Position numbers and translations under genes: made by a program | Source of the DNA: Pseudomonadota bacterium | GTDB taxonomy: Bacteria > Pseudomonadota > Gammaproteobacteria > Arenicellales > UBA868 | DNA: 16,879 bases | Direction: 5' to 3' | NCBI GenBank assembly: GCA_018661145.1 | Contig: JABJIU010000161.1 | Span: 1 to 16,879, forward strand | Part shown: piece by piece, positions 1 through 7,011 of the stretch | Numbering within the stretch: the stretch's first letter is position 1 | Layout of the letters: every line of letters begins with the position of its first letter | Notes under the pieces: generated by a model | The model's input: the letters and a program-made list of their open reading frames with translations, nothing else | What the model was told of the DNA's origin: nothing | Databases searched by the model: none

Positions 1-377
1 ACCAGCAACCTGCTTGGATACCAATGGCGCCCCCCTGACAACTTGATCTGTGCCCAATAGCGATTTAAGGTTCCCGATGTTTCTCCGTGTTGACTCTTCT
101 GGCGGAGATTGACGTGATCTCCCCTCGCCTCAACAAGATCATAAAATGTAGAACGTCGTTGCAGCATCAAAAAGACCGAGGCCAGTACCGCCACCTCAAG
201 GCCTAGAAAAGGCAAGACAGGCCATGCTCCGAGTATCAGCATAAAACCACCAATGAGGAAAGCGACTAAACTGAAAATCAGAACAATGGCCCTTACGCCA
301 CTAGGTGACAACGAGCAATCGGGTCTAATCAACAGACGAAAATCGCGCCCATCCGGAGCGGTCTGAAAGAGAGTCAT
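1..377 (-). CDS. DUF2244 family integral membrane protein (3' end cut by window edge)
   Basis: Read on the minus strand from ATG at 377, this frame stays open to the window edge and gives about 125 residues. The protein begins MTLFQTAPDGRDFRLLIRPD, then has two closely spaced hydrophobic segments (about residues 29-50 and 53-71) separated by a GAWPVLPFLGLE-type turn, then a polar tail with YDLVE and NRYWAQIKL. This pattern (SLSPSG near residue 23, GAWPVLPF, then a short beta-rich cytoplasmic part) is that of DUF2244, a small inner-membrane family of unknown function. From memory it is often found near cytochrome c oxidase genes, so such genes might lie beyond the left edge; that is inference. 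An in-frame TAG lies two codons before the ATG, so this is the first possible start. There is no clear Shine-Dalgarno sequence. It lies 228 bases downstream of bioC on the same strand. Confidence 0.75.
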   Translation of the reverse strand, partial: MTLFQTAPDGRDFRLLIRPDCSLSPSGVRAIVLIFSLVAFLIGGFMLILGAWPVLPFLGLEVAVLASVFLMLQRRSTFYDLVEARGDHVNLRQKSQHGETSGTLNRYWAQIKLSGGRHWYPSRLL

Positions 378-605
378 TTGCTACGCTAAACACCGTGGTT
401 GGCATGTGTCGCCCAGACTGCTCCGAAAGACACCCAACCCGATTGATTCAAGCCCTTAAACTGCGGCGAACACTAGCATAATTGCAACCGGACCATCAAG
501 CATGATCACCTTGTCCTGACCTCGATCACGCTCTATAGCTCAGCAAATTACTCTATGAAGATTTGTCGGCTTCGGAGGTAATCTATACCGTGAGTTAAAC
601 GCTCT

Positions 606-1442
606 CTACTGGGGTAAATCGACACGAACCCCGGCCTGTCGACGATCCGAACTATCCCTGGCCCATCCCACCGCGTAAACCACCTCGAAACTCGCGCGTA
701 ATCTACCCTGGTCGCCCTCCAGCAGCGGGTATGCATCTCTAAAGGCCTGCCAGCGGAATCTACCTGTCAGCGTCCGTCGCCGGTGTGTCATAGCATTGGT
801 CGCGCCCAACGCGCGTAAATCATCAATGAGACCGGCAAGCTTTCGGTAGGTGAAAGACAGCACGTCAACGTCGACGACGGGTTCCAAAAATCCGGCCTGC
901 AGCAAAGCGTCACCCAAGTTATGCATATCTGCAAAGGGGTGAACATGCGGATGTTCATCAACAGTCTCCCAGGCGGCCCGGAGCTCCTTTAAGGTATCTG
1001 GACCCAGCGTGGAGATTACGATGGCCCCGCCGGGTCTTAGTACCCTGGCGATCTCATGAAATAGGGTCACCGGCTCGCACCACGGCACCACCAGATTGGC
1101 AAAGACCAAATCGAAAGTACCCATACTCAATGGTAGGGCCGCAGCATCACCGACCAGCGGAGCCCAGGGGGTGAATTTTTCTTGCTGAAAGCACACAGGG
1201 CAAATATCAAGGCCTATTACGTGCGCTTTGGGGTAGCGATGTGACAACATCGCCGCTTCGATACCGGTGCCGCAACCCAGATCCAGGATATTTTCAGGAA
1301 CAATCTCTAGAAGCGCCAGACGGTCAATAAGCTCCTGACCTGATCGTCTTGCGAGGATCGTGTCCTGCGGATCGAATCGGCTTGCACGCCGGGATGCCTG
1401 CATGACCGAACGTGCATCAAGTTCCGAAGACGTCTGCTTCAT
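606..1442 (-). CDS. bioC: Malonyl-[acyl-carrier protein] O-methyltransferase BioC
   Basis: This is a class I SAM-dependent methyltransferase of 278 residues. Motif I, ILDLGCGTG, is at about residues 52-60, with an acidic residue at the end of strand 2 (GLD, about 79), then FDLVFANLVVPWC and LRPGGAIVISTLGPDTLKEL. The BioC-specific hallmarks are the STLGPDTLKELR segment and the later LRALGATN followed by an RRRTLTGR-type stretch. BioC methylates the free carboxyl of malonyl-ACP, which disguises it as a fatty-acid primer so that pimeloyl-ACP can be made for biotin. No other bio gene is in the window. The gene diverges from comF with 93 bases between the starts. The ATG at 1442 has only a weak ribosome-binding site, but the N-terminal motif RASRFDPQDTI lines up with the family start. 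Calling it a generic methyltransferase would be the only alternative. Confidence 0.87.
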   Translation of the reverse strand: MKQTSSELDARSVMQASRRASRFDPQDTILARRSGQELIDRLALLEIVPENILDLGCGTGIEAAMLSHRYPKAHVIGLDICPVCFQQEKFTPWAPLVGDAAALPLSMGTFDLVFANLVVPWCEPVTLFHEIARVLRPGGAIVISTLGPDTLKELRAAWETVDEHPHVHPFADMHNLGDALLQAGFLEPVVDVDVLSFTYRKLAGLIDDLRALGATNAMTHRRRTLTGRFRWQAFRDAYPLLEGDQGRLRASFEVVYAVGWARDSSDRRQAGVRVDLPQ

Positions 1443-1535
1443 TTTCTAATCCAATACTGCGGTTACGCTAATGTTAAACCCCAGACTGTAAACAAGGGCA
1501 CAGCAATGCCGGCGCACTATCTATAGATTGGCCAT

Positions 1536-2321
1536 GTGGCGCATCCTTTTTTATCAGGAATCAACCGTCCTACACCAACGTGGGCGAATCTCCTGAGGAT
1601 GGCAGGGAGATCTGCGCTCAGATTGATGACGCCCCCGTGTTGTCTTTTTTGTCATGGTCAGCCGGAGTATCGCCATGGCCTCTGCCAGAACTGCTGGAAT
1701 GCGCTTCCTTTTATTCTTGACTCCTGCTGTTCACACTGCGGCCGAGCACTTGTGCAGGCGGGCATCTGTGGACAATGTCAGCAACAGCCACCAAGTTTCG
1801 ATGATATTGCGGCGCCGCTATTTTACGAAACCCCTGTCGATAAGATGCTCTGCGCCCTGAAATACCGCCAGCAACTGTCTTTCGCTCGAACCGCAGCGGG
1901 TGTTATTGTTGATACCGTGCTTGCACGGGGTCAAAAAAAACCAGACTTCCTTTGTGCGGTACCAATGACCCGACGAGCGCTTCGTAGAAGGGGCTTGAAC
2001 CAGTCAGCATTTATTGCACGGCTGGCTAGTCGAACGCTCGGCATCCCCGTGAACATATCACTTCTAAAGAAAGTCCGAAATACTGATCAGCAGTCCGCGC
2101 TCAGCGCAAAAAAACGCCGGAGCAATCTGATTGGTGTCTTTACCTGCAAACGCCGGCTTGAGGGTCAGCATATTGCACTTATCGACGATATTCTCACTAC
2201 CGGGGCAACCGCCAATGAAGTCAGTAAAGTCCTAAAGCTTGCAGGGGCAGCCCGGGTGGATCTGTGGGTGTGTGCGCGAACTGGCGAGCCCCCCAAACGG
2301 AATCACCGGTGCACTAAATAA
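1536..2321 (+). CDS. comF: ComF family protein (phosphoribosyltransferase-type competence protein)
   Basis: This 261-residue protein has the ComF/GntX architecture. The N-terminal part carries paired cysteines in zinc-ribbon spacing (C36-x2-C39 with C50-x2-C53, then C64/65-x2-C68 with C78-x2-C81). A type I phosphoribosyltransferase fold follows, with the PRPP loop IALIDDILTTGAT at about residues 213-225 and the ComF-typical RRRGLNQSAFIA at about 150-161. ComF proteins are needed for DNA uptake in naturally transformable bacteria, where they act in the cytoplasm; their enzymatic substrate is not settled. Its place beside pilus genes suits that role. The frame opens with GTG at 1536, preceded by no Shine-Dalgarno sequence; an in-frame ATG at 1599 (MAGRSALRL) would still keep all the cysteines. 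The exact start is therefore unsure. The 3' end runs directly into a strong hairpin shared with convergent pilA. Confidence 0.85.
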   Translation: MAHPFLSGINRPTPTWANLLRMAGRSALRLMTPPCCLFCHGQPEYRHGLCQNCWNALPFILDSCCSHCGRALVQAGICGQCQQQPPSFDDIAAPLFYETPVDKMLCALKYRQQLSFARTAAGVIVDTVLARGQKKPDFLCAVPMTRRALRRRGLNQSAFIARLASRTLGIPVNISLLKKVRNTDQQSALSAKKRRSNLIGVFTCKRRLEGQHIALIDDILTTGATANEVSKVLKLAGAARVDLWVCARTGEPPKRNHRCTK

Positions 2322-2322
2322 A

Positions 2323-2347
2323 AAAGCCCCGGCATTGCCGGGGCTTT
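2323..2347. terminator. Bidirectional intrinsic terminator between comF and pilA
   Basis: A perfect 11-bp stem (AAAGCCCCGGC / GCCGGGGCTTT) closes a 3-base ATT loop. On the minus strand the stem is followed by a T-rich run, so it is a textbook terminator for pilA, 31 bases after the pilA stop. On the plus strand it sits right after the comF TAA and has a shorter T tract, so it should work less well that way. Confidence 0.92.
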
Positions 2348-2378
2348 CGACTGACTCAAACTTCTGTGGCCAATCCTA

Positions 2379-2855
2379 CTACTTACATGTGGATGGCAGA
2401 AACTTATCGTCGATTTTTGTTCCTGCGGGCGCACCATCACATACCCAACTGATTACGCCAGTCGCATCAGTTGCTTGCAGCGTAAGAGTCTTACTCTGAA
2501 GGTCACTACTCACGGGGGCCGCGCCCTTCATAGTGACGGTAATAAGTCCATTAGCAATGGTAACGACGCTGGCCACATATTTACCCGTGATAGTCGCTGG
2601 AGCGCCCGCCATCTCATTAGTGGTGGGCCAGGCTGCCGCCGTCTGGCGGTATTCAGCAATTGCTGTCTTCAGTGGCGAAGTTAGTGACAATGCCTCACTT
2701 ACCTGGGCGCGGGCAACATAACTGGTGTACTGCGGAATCGCGATTGCTGCCAAGATACCGATGATCGCTACCACGATCATGAGTTCGATCAGCGTAAAAC
2801 CCCGCTGACGGCCATTTTTCTGTTCCGGCTGTACCTGTTTGGAAAAGATCATCAT
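2379..2855 (-). CDS. pilA: Type IV major pilin PilA
   Basis: This 158-residue prepilin has the class III signal: a basic leader ending RQRG, then FTLIELMIVVAIIGILAAIA, with cleavage between G19 and F20 and the conserved Glu5 of the mature chain. PilD (further right in the window) would cut and N-methylate it. The C-terminal part has a cysteine pair (WVCDGAP and LPSTCK) that should form the disulphide-bonded D-loop found in type IVa pilins of the Pseudomonas kind. Mature length is about 139 residues, normal for a major pilin. The leader is unusually long (18 or 19 residues, depending on which of two tandem ATGs at 2855 and 2852 is used), and there is no later start codon before the cleavage site. 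A good ribosome site, GAGGGG, lies 5 bases before the first ATG. The gene stands alone and is divergent from pilB, with its own promoter and terminator. It could be a minor pilin, but the regulation and gene position favour the main subunit. Confidence 0.93.
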   Translation of the reverse strand: MMIFSKQVQPEQKNGRQRGFTLIELMIVVAIIGILAAIAIPQYTSYVARAQVSEALSLTSPLKTAIAEYRQTAAAWPTTNEMAGAPATITGKYVASVVTIANGLITVTMKGAAPVSSDLQSKTLTLQATDATGVISWVCDGAPAGTKIDDKFLPSTCK

Positions 2856-2893
2856 TAACGCCCCTCTTTGGTCTTTGCAATTACTACGTTGAA

Positions 2894-2936
2894 TTTATAC
2901 TTCCTTAGCATATCACCGATGTGACAACCGTCACAT
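2894..2936 (-). promoter_or_regulatory. Candidate pilA promoter with CRP/Vfr-type operator
   Basis: On the minus strand, TATAAA (2899 to 2894) is a good -10 box that places the transcript start near 2887, 32 bases before the pilA ATG. Upstream lies the 18-base palindrome ATGTGACAACCGTCACAT (2919-2936), which contains TGTGA-N6-TCACA, the exact core of the CRP/Vfr consensus. Its centre (2927.5) is about -40.5 from the predicted start, the position of a class II CRP-activated promoter, where a good -35 box is not needed; none is seen. A sigma-54 site, usual for pilA in Pseudomonas, is present only as a poor GG-N10-GC match at 2958-2973. The motif is seen directly; the regulator is inferred. Confidence 0.6.
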
Positions 2937-2976
2937 GATGAGCAAGCATTCAAGTTATGCTGTCACTCTCCCAAAC

Positions 2977-2991
2977 CAATGACGCTCATTG
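2977..2991. repeat. Short perfect inverted repeat in the pilA-pilB regulatory region
   Basis: CAATGA and TCATTG form 6-bp arms around CGC. The repeat is centred 56.5 bases upstream of the centre of the CRP-type palindrome. It could be an operator; it has no T tract and is not a terminator. Confidence 0.45.
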
Positions 2992-3080
2992 CTAAAAATC
3001 ACCGCTATTGTATGACTTATGCCCCCAAAGCAAAGTGCTTATTCTGTTAAAGTGTCGTAAGAATATTGCTCAATTTCGAT

Positions 3081-3108
3081 GATTTCTCCGGAATAACCCG
3101 GTTAAATC
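3081..3108. repeat. 28-base interrupted dyad upstream of pilB
   Basis: The dyad is symmetric as GATTT-N2-CCGG-N6-CCGG-N2-AAATC, with 9 of 11 arm positions matching. It lies 74 bases before the pilB ATG on the pilB side of the intergenic region, so it is a possible binding site for a dimeric regulator. No known regulator is recognised. Confidence 0.4.
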
Positions 3109-3182
3109 TCCTGAACACGTCGTCCATTAGCCTTTCGAGGGGTTCTCGCTAACGCTTTTGGACTTTGCTTTTCTCTTCAATC

Positions 3183-4910
3183 ATGGAAACAAGTCAGTCC
3201 CCATTTTCCATCTCGGTCCAGGGAACTACCCTGTCAGGACTATCGCGACGGGTCGTCGAGGCAAATTTGCTCTCCAAAGAGCGTGCCCGCGAAACTTTCG
3301 AAGCAGCACAGAAAAGCCACCGCTCATTTCTGCAGGAGGCGCTTGATCAGGGAGACGCAGACCGCACAGCGTTGTTGAGATGCGCCTCCGAAGAGTCAGG
3401 TATGCCCCTGATGGATCTCAGAGCCTTTGATCTAGGCTGTCGGCCACAAGAAATCGTTGATGGCCGGTTTCTAGAAACCCACGGCGTGCTGCCGCTGTTT
3501 CAGCGCGGATCCAAGGTCTTCCTCGCCGTACCGGACCCAAGCGATATCTCCGGTCTGGATGCCTTCACGTTTCAGACCGGATTCGGGGTCGAAGCCATTC
3601 TGGTTGATCCCAAATTACTCACCCAGGTTATTCGTGACATCGTCAGCGGCATCAGTTCTGAGCTTGCAGACCTCAACGAGGATCCCGGTCTTGAGGATAT
3701 GGCGACGAAAACAGCAGCGCCCTCCAGCACCGAAACCGCTGAAGTCGACACCCCCGTGGTGCGCTTCGTCAACAAGATCCTCATGGATGCGATTCGCCAG
3801 AAGGCCTCTGATATTCATATAGAACCTTATGAAGGAACACTCCGGATCCGGTACCGGCTTGACGGTGTGCTCCATGAGATCGCGAACCCGCCGTTATCGC
3901 TCGCTGCCAGGATCACAGCCCGGGTCAAGATCCTCTCACATCTGGATATCGCCGAACGGCGCATTCCCCAGGATGGACGGATCAAACTGACGCTCTCAAA
4001 AGGGCATGAGATTGACTTTCGGGTAAGCACGCTACCCACTCAATTTGGCGAAAAAGTCGTTATTCGCGTATTGGACAGCAGCGGCGCCGATCTCAGTGTG
4101 TCTGCGCTGGGGCTGGAACCTGAGCAGCTCAAAGCGTATGAAGATGCCATCTATCGGCCTCACGGCATGATTCTCGTTACCGGACCAACGGGCAGCGGTA
4201 AGACAGTTTCCCTGTATTCAGCACTGTCCACCTTGAACTCCCCGGAAGTCAACATCAGTAGCGTCGAGGATCCGATTGAGATCAATCTTCCAGGGATCAA
4301 TCAGGTCAACATCAACGAAAAAGCCAACCTCAGTTTTTCGACTGCCCTGCGTGCCTTTTTGCGCCAGGATCCGGACATCATCATGGTCGGCGAGGTTCGT
4401 GATCTGGAAACAGCAGACATCGCCATCAAGGCATCGCAGACCGGGCACCTGGTGCTATCGACGCTGCATACCAATGACGCGCCTTCGACCATTATTCGAC
4501 TCCTTAATATGGGGGTGGCGCCGTTTAATGTCGCTGCATCCGTTCATCTGATCCTCGCTCAGCGACTGGTCCGCAAACTGTGCGCCGCCTGCCGCAAACC
4601 AGTCGAATATCCGGAAGAGGTGCTAACCGGTGCCGGTTTTTCAGGGTCGGGGAGCTTTAAGAATCTCAAACTCTTCGGACCCGAAGGCTGTGACGAGTGC
4701 ACCCGAGGGTATAAAGGAAGAACGGGGGTATTTCAGGTAATGCCGGTCACCGAAGCGATTGCCGAACTGATCGTGCAAAACGCCGGGCAGGAAGCAATCG
4801 AAAAACAGTCCATCGCGGAAGGGGTAATGACGATGCGCCAGGCGGGGCTTGTCAAAGTACGTGCCGGCGTCACCACTCTCGAGGAAATATTGCGGGTCAC
4901 CGACACCTGA
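3183..4910 (+). CDS. pilB: Type IV pilus extension ATPase PilB
   Basis: This 575-residue secretion-type ATPase powers pilus assembly as a cytoplasmic hexamer at the inner membrane. The N-terminal GspE/PilB domain (about residues 10-150) starts LSGLSRRVVEANLLS. The core follows with DIHIEPYEG, the Walker A motif GPTGSGKT (334-341), the Walker B region DPDIIMVGE (396-404), then TGHLVLSTLHTNDA. A tetracysteine zinc site (C467-x2-C470 and C503-x2-C506) identifies a PilB/GspE assembly ATPase, since the retraction ATPase PilT lacks both it and the N-domain. Length fits PilB (about 566-575). I chose ATG 3183 because METSQSPFS leads straight into the family start; a TTG at 3165 is the only upstream alternative. 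Neither has a Shine-Dalgarno sequence. It is the first gene of pilB-pilC-pilD-coaE, with only 4 bases to pilC. Confidence 0.95.
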   Translation: METSQSPFSISVQGTTLSGLSRRVVEANLLSKERARETFEAAQKSHRSFLQEALDQGDADRTALLRCASEESGMPLMDLRAFDLGCRPQEIVDGRFLETHGVLPLFQRGSKVFLAVPDPSDISGLDAFTFQTGFGVEAILVDPKLLTQVIRDIVSGISSELADLNEDPGLEDMATKTAAPSSTETAEVDTPVVRFVNKILMDAIRQKASDIHIEPYEGTLRIRYRLDGVLHEIANPPLSLAARITARVKILSHLDIAERRIPQDGRIKLTLSKGHEIDFRVSTLPTQFGEKVVIRVLDSSGADLSVSALGLEPEQLKAYEDAIYRPHGMILVTGPTGSGKTVSLYSALSTLNSPEVNISSVEDPIEINLPGINQVNINEKANLSFSTALRAFLRQDPDIIMVGEVRDLETADIAIKASQTGHLVLSTLHTNDAPSTIIRLLNMGVAPFNVAASVHLILAQRLVRKLCAACRKPVEYPEEVLTGAGFSGSGSFKNLKLFGPEGCDECTRGYKGRTGVFQVMPVTEAIAELIVQNAGQEAIEKQSIAEGVMTMRQAGLVKVRAGVTTLEEILRVTDT

Positions 4911-4914
4911 AACC

Positions 4915-6129
4915 ATGGCGAAGAAGTCAGAAAAGGCCCATGAAATTTTTACCTGGAAGGGAACCGACCGCCAGGGCAAGAAAGTCACCGGCGAAATGGA
5001 AGCGCAGGGGCCGGCTTATGTGCGCAGCACGCTGCGGCGGGAAGGCATTAATCCCCGCTCGGTGCGCAAGAAACCTAAGACATTATTCAGCAAAAAAATC
5101 AAACCCAAAGATATCTCGATTGCCAGTCGCCAACTTGCCACCATGCTGGGAGCGGGTCTGCCGATTGCGCAATCCTATAAAGCCATCGCCGAGGGAACGG
5201 ATCACCCAAAAGTCCGGGAGATCTTTGGTGCCGTTCGGATTGATGTTGAAAGCGGAACCGCTCTGAGCGAGGCGCTTCAGAAATTTCCCCGCCAGTTCGA
5301 CCCGCTTTATACCAGCCTGGTCGCGGTCGGCGAACGATCAGGAAACCTTGACGACCTGATGGATAAGGTCTCGCTTTATATGGAGAACATCGAGGAGATC
5401 AAAGCAAAGGTCAAAGGCGCCCTTTGGTATCCGGCGGCTGTACTCGCTGTAGGTTTTATCGTCAGCGTGCTTCTACTGGTCTTCGTGATCCCGCAGTTTG
5501 AGGACCTGTTCTCGAGTTTCGGCGCCAGCCTGCCGGCGCTGACCGCCATCGTAATTGAGTTGTCGCGCAATTTTCGCGATCTATGGCTGCAGATTTTCGG
5601 CATCATCATTGGCGCCATCATTATCATTTCGATGTCTTACCGGCGCTCAGAAGCTATGCGCTATCGAGTAGACCGGATCGCCTTGCGTCTGCCGGTTTTT
5701 GGCATAATTTTCCGTAAAGCTGCAATCTCGCGCTTTGCGCGTACGCTGGCCACGATGTTTGGCTCTGGAGTACCGCTGGTAGACGGACTGGAGTCCGTCG
5801 CCGGAGCAACCGGTAACCGCGTTTATTCAGATGGCTGCATATCCATTCGGGAGGTGGTCAGCGGCGGGCAATCCCTCTCTCGCGCGATGTCGCAAACCGG
5901 CCTCTTTCCATCCATGATCCTGCAGATGACCAGCACTGGTGAGGAATCCGGCGAACTCGAAACCATGCTCAACAAGGCTGCGGACTTTTATGAGCGAGAG
6001 GTACGCGAGGCTGTAGACAACATGAGCAAGCTGATTGAGCCGATTATGATCAGCGTCCTGGGGGGGCTGGTCGGCACCCTGGTCATCGCGATGTATCTGC
6101 CTATCTTCAAGATGGGCTCAATTATGTAA
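4915..6129 (+). CDS. pilC: Type IV pilus inner-membrane platform protein PilC
   Basis: This 404-residue polytopic membrane protein carries two T2SSF (GspF) repeats. The first begins SIASRQLATMLGAGLPIAQS (about residues 65-84) and the second SRFARTLATMFGSGVPLVDG. Hydrophobic segments follow each repeat (for example SVLLLVFVIPQF, and the C-terminal GGLVGTLVIAMYLPIFKM typical of PilC). PilC sits in the inner membrane and links ATPase motion to pilin insertion. The start is taken at ATG 4915 (MAKKSEKAHEIFTWKG), which is 4 bases after the pilB stop and matches the family start; a longer frame opens upstream inside pilB but adds unrelated sequence. No ribosome site is visible, so translation is probably coupled to pilB. 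The stop TAA overlaps the ATG of a 9-codon ORF that leads to pilD. Confidence 0.95.
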   Translation: MAKKSEKAHEIFTWKGTDRQGKKVTGEMEAQGPAYVRSTLRREGINPRSVRKKPKTLFSKKIKPKDISIASRQLATMLGAGLPIAQSYKAIAEGTDHPKVREIFGAVRIDVESGTALSEALQKFPRQFDPLYTSLVAVGERSGNLDDLMDKVSLYMENIEEIKAKVKGALWYPAAVLAVGFIVSVLLLVFVIPQFEDLFSSFGASLPALTAIVIELSRNFRDLWLQIFGIIIGAIIIISMSYRRSEAMRYRVDRIALRLPVFGIIFRKAAISRFARTLATMFGSGVPLVDGLESVAGATGNRVYSDGCISIREVVSGGQSLSRAMSQTGLFPSMILQMTSTGEESGELETMLNKAADFYEREVREAVDNMSKLIEPIMISVLGGLVGTLVIAMYLPIFKMGSIM

Positions 6130-6158
6130 TGGAGGCAACGCCTCCCACCGCTCAGTGA
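6129..6158 (+). CDS. Nine-codon ORF linking pilC to pilD (possible coupling ORF)
   Basis: The pilC stop TAA (6127-6129) shares its last base with an ATG (6129-6131). This opens a frame encoding MEATPPTAQ whose TGA (6156-6158) overlaps the pilD start as GTGA. Within it, GGAGGC and GCCTCC form a 6-bp hairpin with an AAC loop (6131-6145) that buries the only Shine-Dalgarno-like sequence ahead of pilD. The layout fits termination and re-initiation from pilC through this ORF to pilD. It is seen in the sequence, but its function is inferred, and the peptide itself is probably not important. Confidence 0.4.
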   Translation: MEATPPTAQ

Positions 6159-7003
6159 TCGAAACCCTGGTTAATGTCCTGGGTGACGAGTCGTGGCTGT
6201 ATGTGATCACGATTGTCATCGGACTGATGGTGGGCAGTTTCCTTAACGTCGTTATTGCCCGAGTACCGCAACAGTTACAGTGGCAATGGCGCGGTAAGCT
6301 AGAGGGGTTACCAAAACCCGCTGGGGTCGCCGGACCCGTATCACGCTGCCCATCTTGTCAGCAGCCGATCCGCTGGCGCGACAACCTGCCGCTGATCAGT
6401 TTTCTGATACTCAAGGGTCGCTGTCGTTCCTGCAATACTGCGATCTCCGGGCGGTATCCTCTGGTCGAGGCGCTATGTGCCGGACTGTCCTTGGTAGTTG
6501 TCATCGTCATGGGGGCGCAGTGGACGACGCTTGCAGCTCTTATCTTTACCTGGGGCCTGATTGCACTCACCTTTATTGATCTTGAACACTTCCTGCTGCC
6601 AGACCGTCTCACCCTGCCGCTTCTGGCGATCGGACTGGGCGTTAACGCCGTAAATACATTTACCGATCTGATCTCAGCCCTCGTCGGCGCAATTGCTGGA
6701 TACGGTTCCTTTTGGATCGTGTTTCACGGTTTTCGTATCGTGACCGGAAAAGAAGGTATGGGTCACGGTGATTTCAAACTGCTGGCAGCTCTGGGCGCCT
6801 GGATGGGATGGCAAATGCTTCCACTGATCATCCTGCTAAGCGCAGGAACCGGAGCCATCATCGGTATCACGATGCTAATCCTACAACAACACCAACGCGG
6901 CCAGCAGGTTCCATTCGGACCCTATCTTGCCGGTGCAGGATGGCTGGCACTGCTATGGGGCGTGGACTTCAACCATTACTACCTGAAGGTCACTGGACTT
7001 TAG
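6155..7003 (+). CDS. pilD: Prepilin peptidase / N-methyltransferase PilD
   Basis: This 282-residue aspartyl protease of the inner membrane cleaves the prepilin leader after glycine and methylates the new N-terminus. GSFLNVVIARVP lies in the first membrane segment (27-38). A cytoplasmic loop follows with the zinc cysteines C65-x2-C68 and C90-x2-C93, typical of bifunctional peptidases. The protease aspartates are in FIDLEHFLLPD (140-150) and in GMGHGDFK (201-208), the GxGD motif. Seven or eight hydrophobic segments are seen, and the length is usual. The only start near the family N-terminus is GTG 6155, with no in-frame start upstream and no properly spaced ribosome site, which points to coupling with the gene before. 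It lies 8 bases before coaE, as in the Pseudomonas pilBCD-coaE cluster. Confidence 0.95.
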   Translation: MIETLVNVLGDESWLYVITIVIGLMVGSFLNVVIARVPQQLQWQWRGKLEGLPKPAGVAGPVSRCPSCQQPIRWRDNLPLISFLILKGRCRSCNTAISGRYPLVEALCAGLSLVVVIVMGAQWTTLAALIFTWGLIALTFIDLEHFLLPDRLTLPLLAIGLGVNAVNTFTDLISALVGAIAGYGSFWIVFHGFRIVTGKEGMGHGDFKLLAALGAWMGWQMLPLIILLSAGTGAIIGITMLILQQHQRGQQVPFGPYLAGAGWLALLWGVDFNHYYLKVTGL

Positions 7004-7011
7004 GACATCAC

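Larger units (their letters stand above)
2856..3182. other. Divergent pilA-pilB intergenic region
   Basis: This 327-base stretch holds no credible gene. It contains the pilA promoter and CRP-type palindrome, a perfect short inverted repeat CAATGA-CGC-TCATTG (2977-2991), and a looser 28-base dyad (3081-3108) of the form GATTT-N2-CCGG-N6-CCGG-N2-AAATC. No convincing sigma-70 or sigma-54 promoter for pilB could be picked out by eye, so where the pilBCD transcript begins is open. The last 30 bases before pilB are rich in pyrimidines and lack a Shine-Dalgarno sequence. Confidence 0.6.

Noticed and set aside
378..605. Promoter or terminator between bioC and the DUF2244 gene
   Set aside because: A TATGCT -10-like box on the minus strand (475-480) has no matching -35, and no stable hairpin with a T tract was found. 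I see no small gene in this 228-base gap.
2475..2721. Plus-strand open frames opposite pilA
   Set aside because: They are antisense shadows of a well-supported pilin with leader, promoter and terminator; no family features.
2958..2973. Sigma-54 promoter for pilA (GG-N10-GC on the minus strand)
   Set aside because: Only the GG and GC dinucleotides fit; the rest of the -24/-12 consensus is poor, and the CRP-type/-10 arrangement is better. Kept only as an alternative.
3158..3346. Plus-strand frame starting at 3158, overlapping the pilB start
   Set aside because: It is out of frame with pilB and shows no domain; PilB accounts for the sequence.
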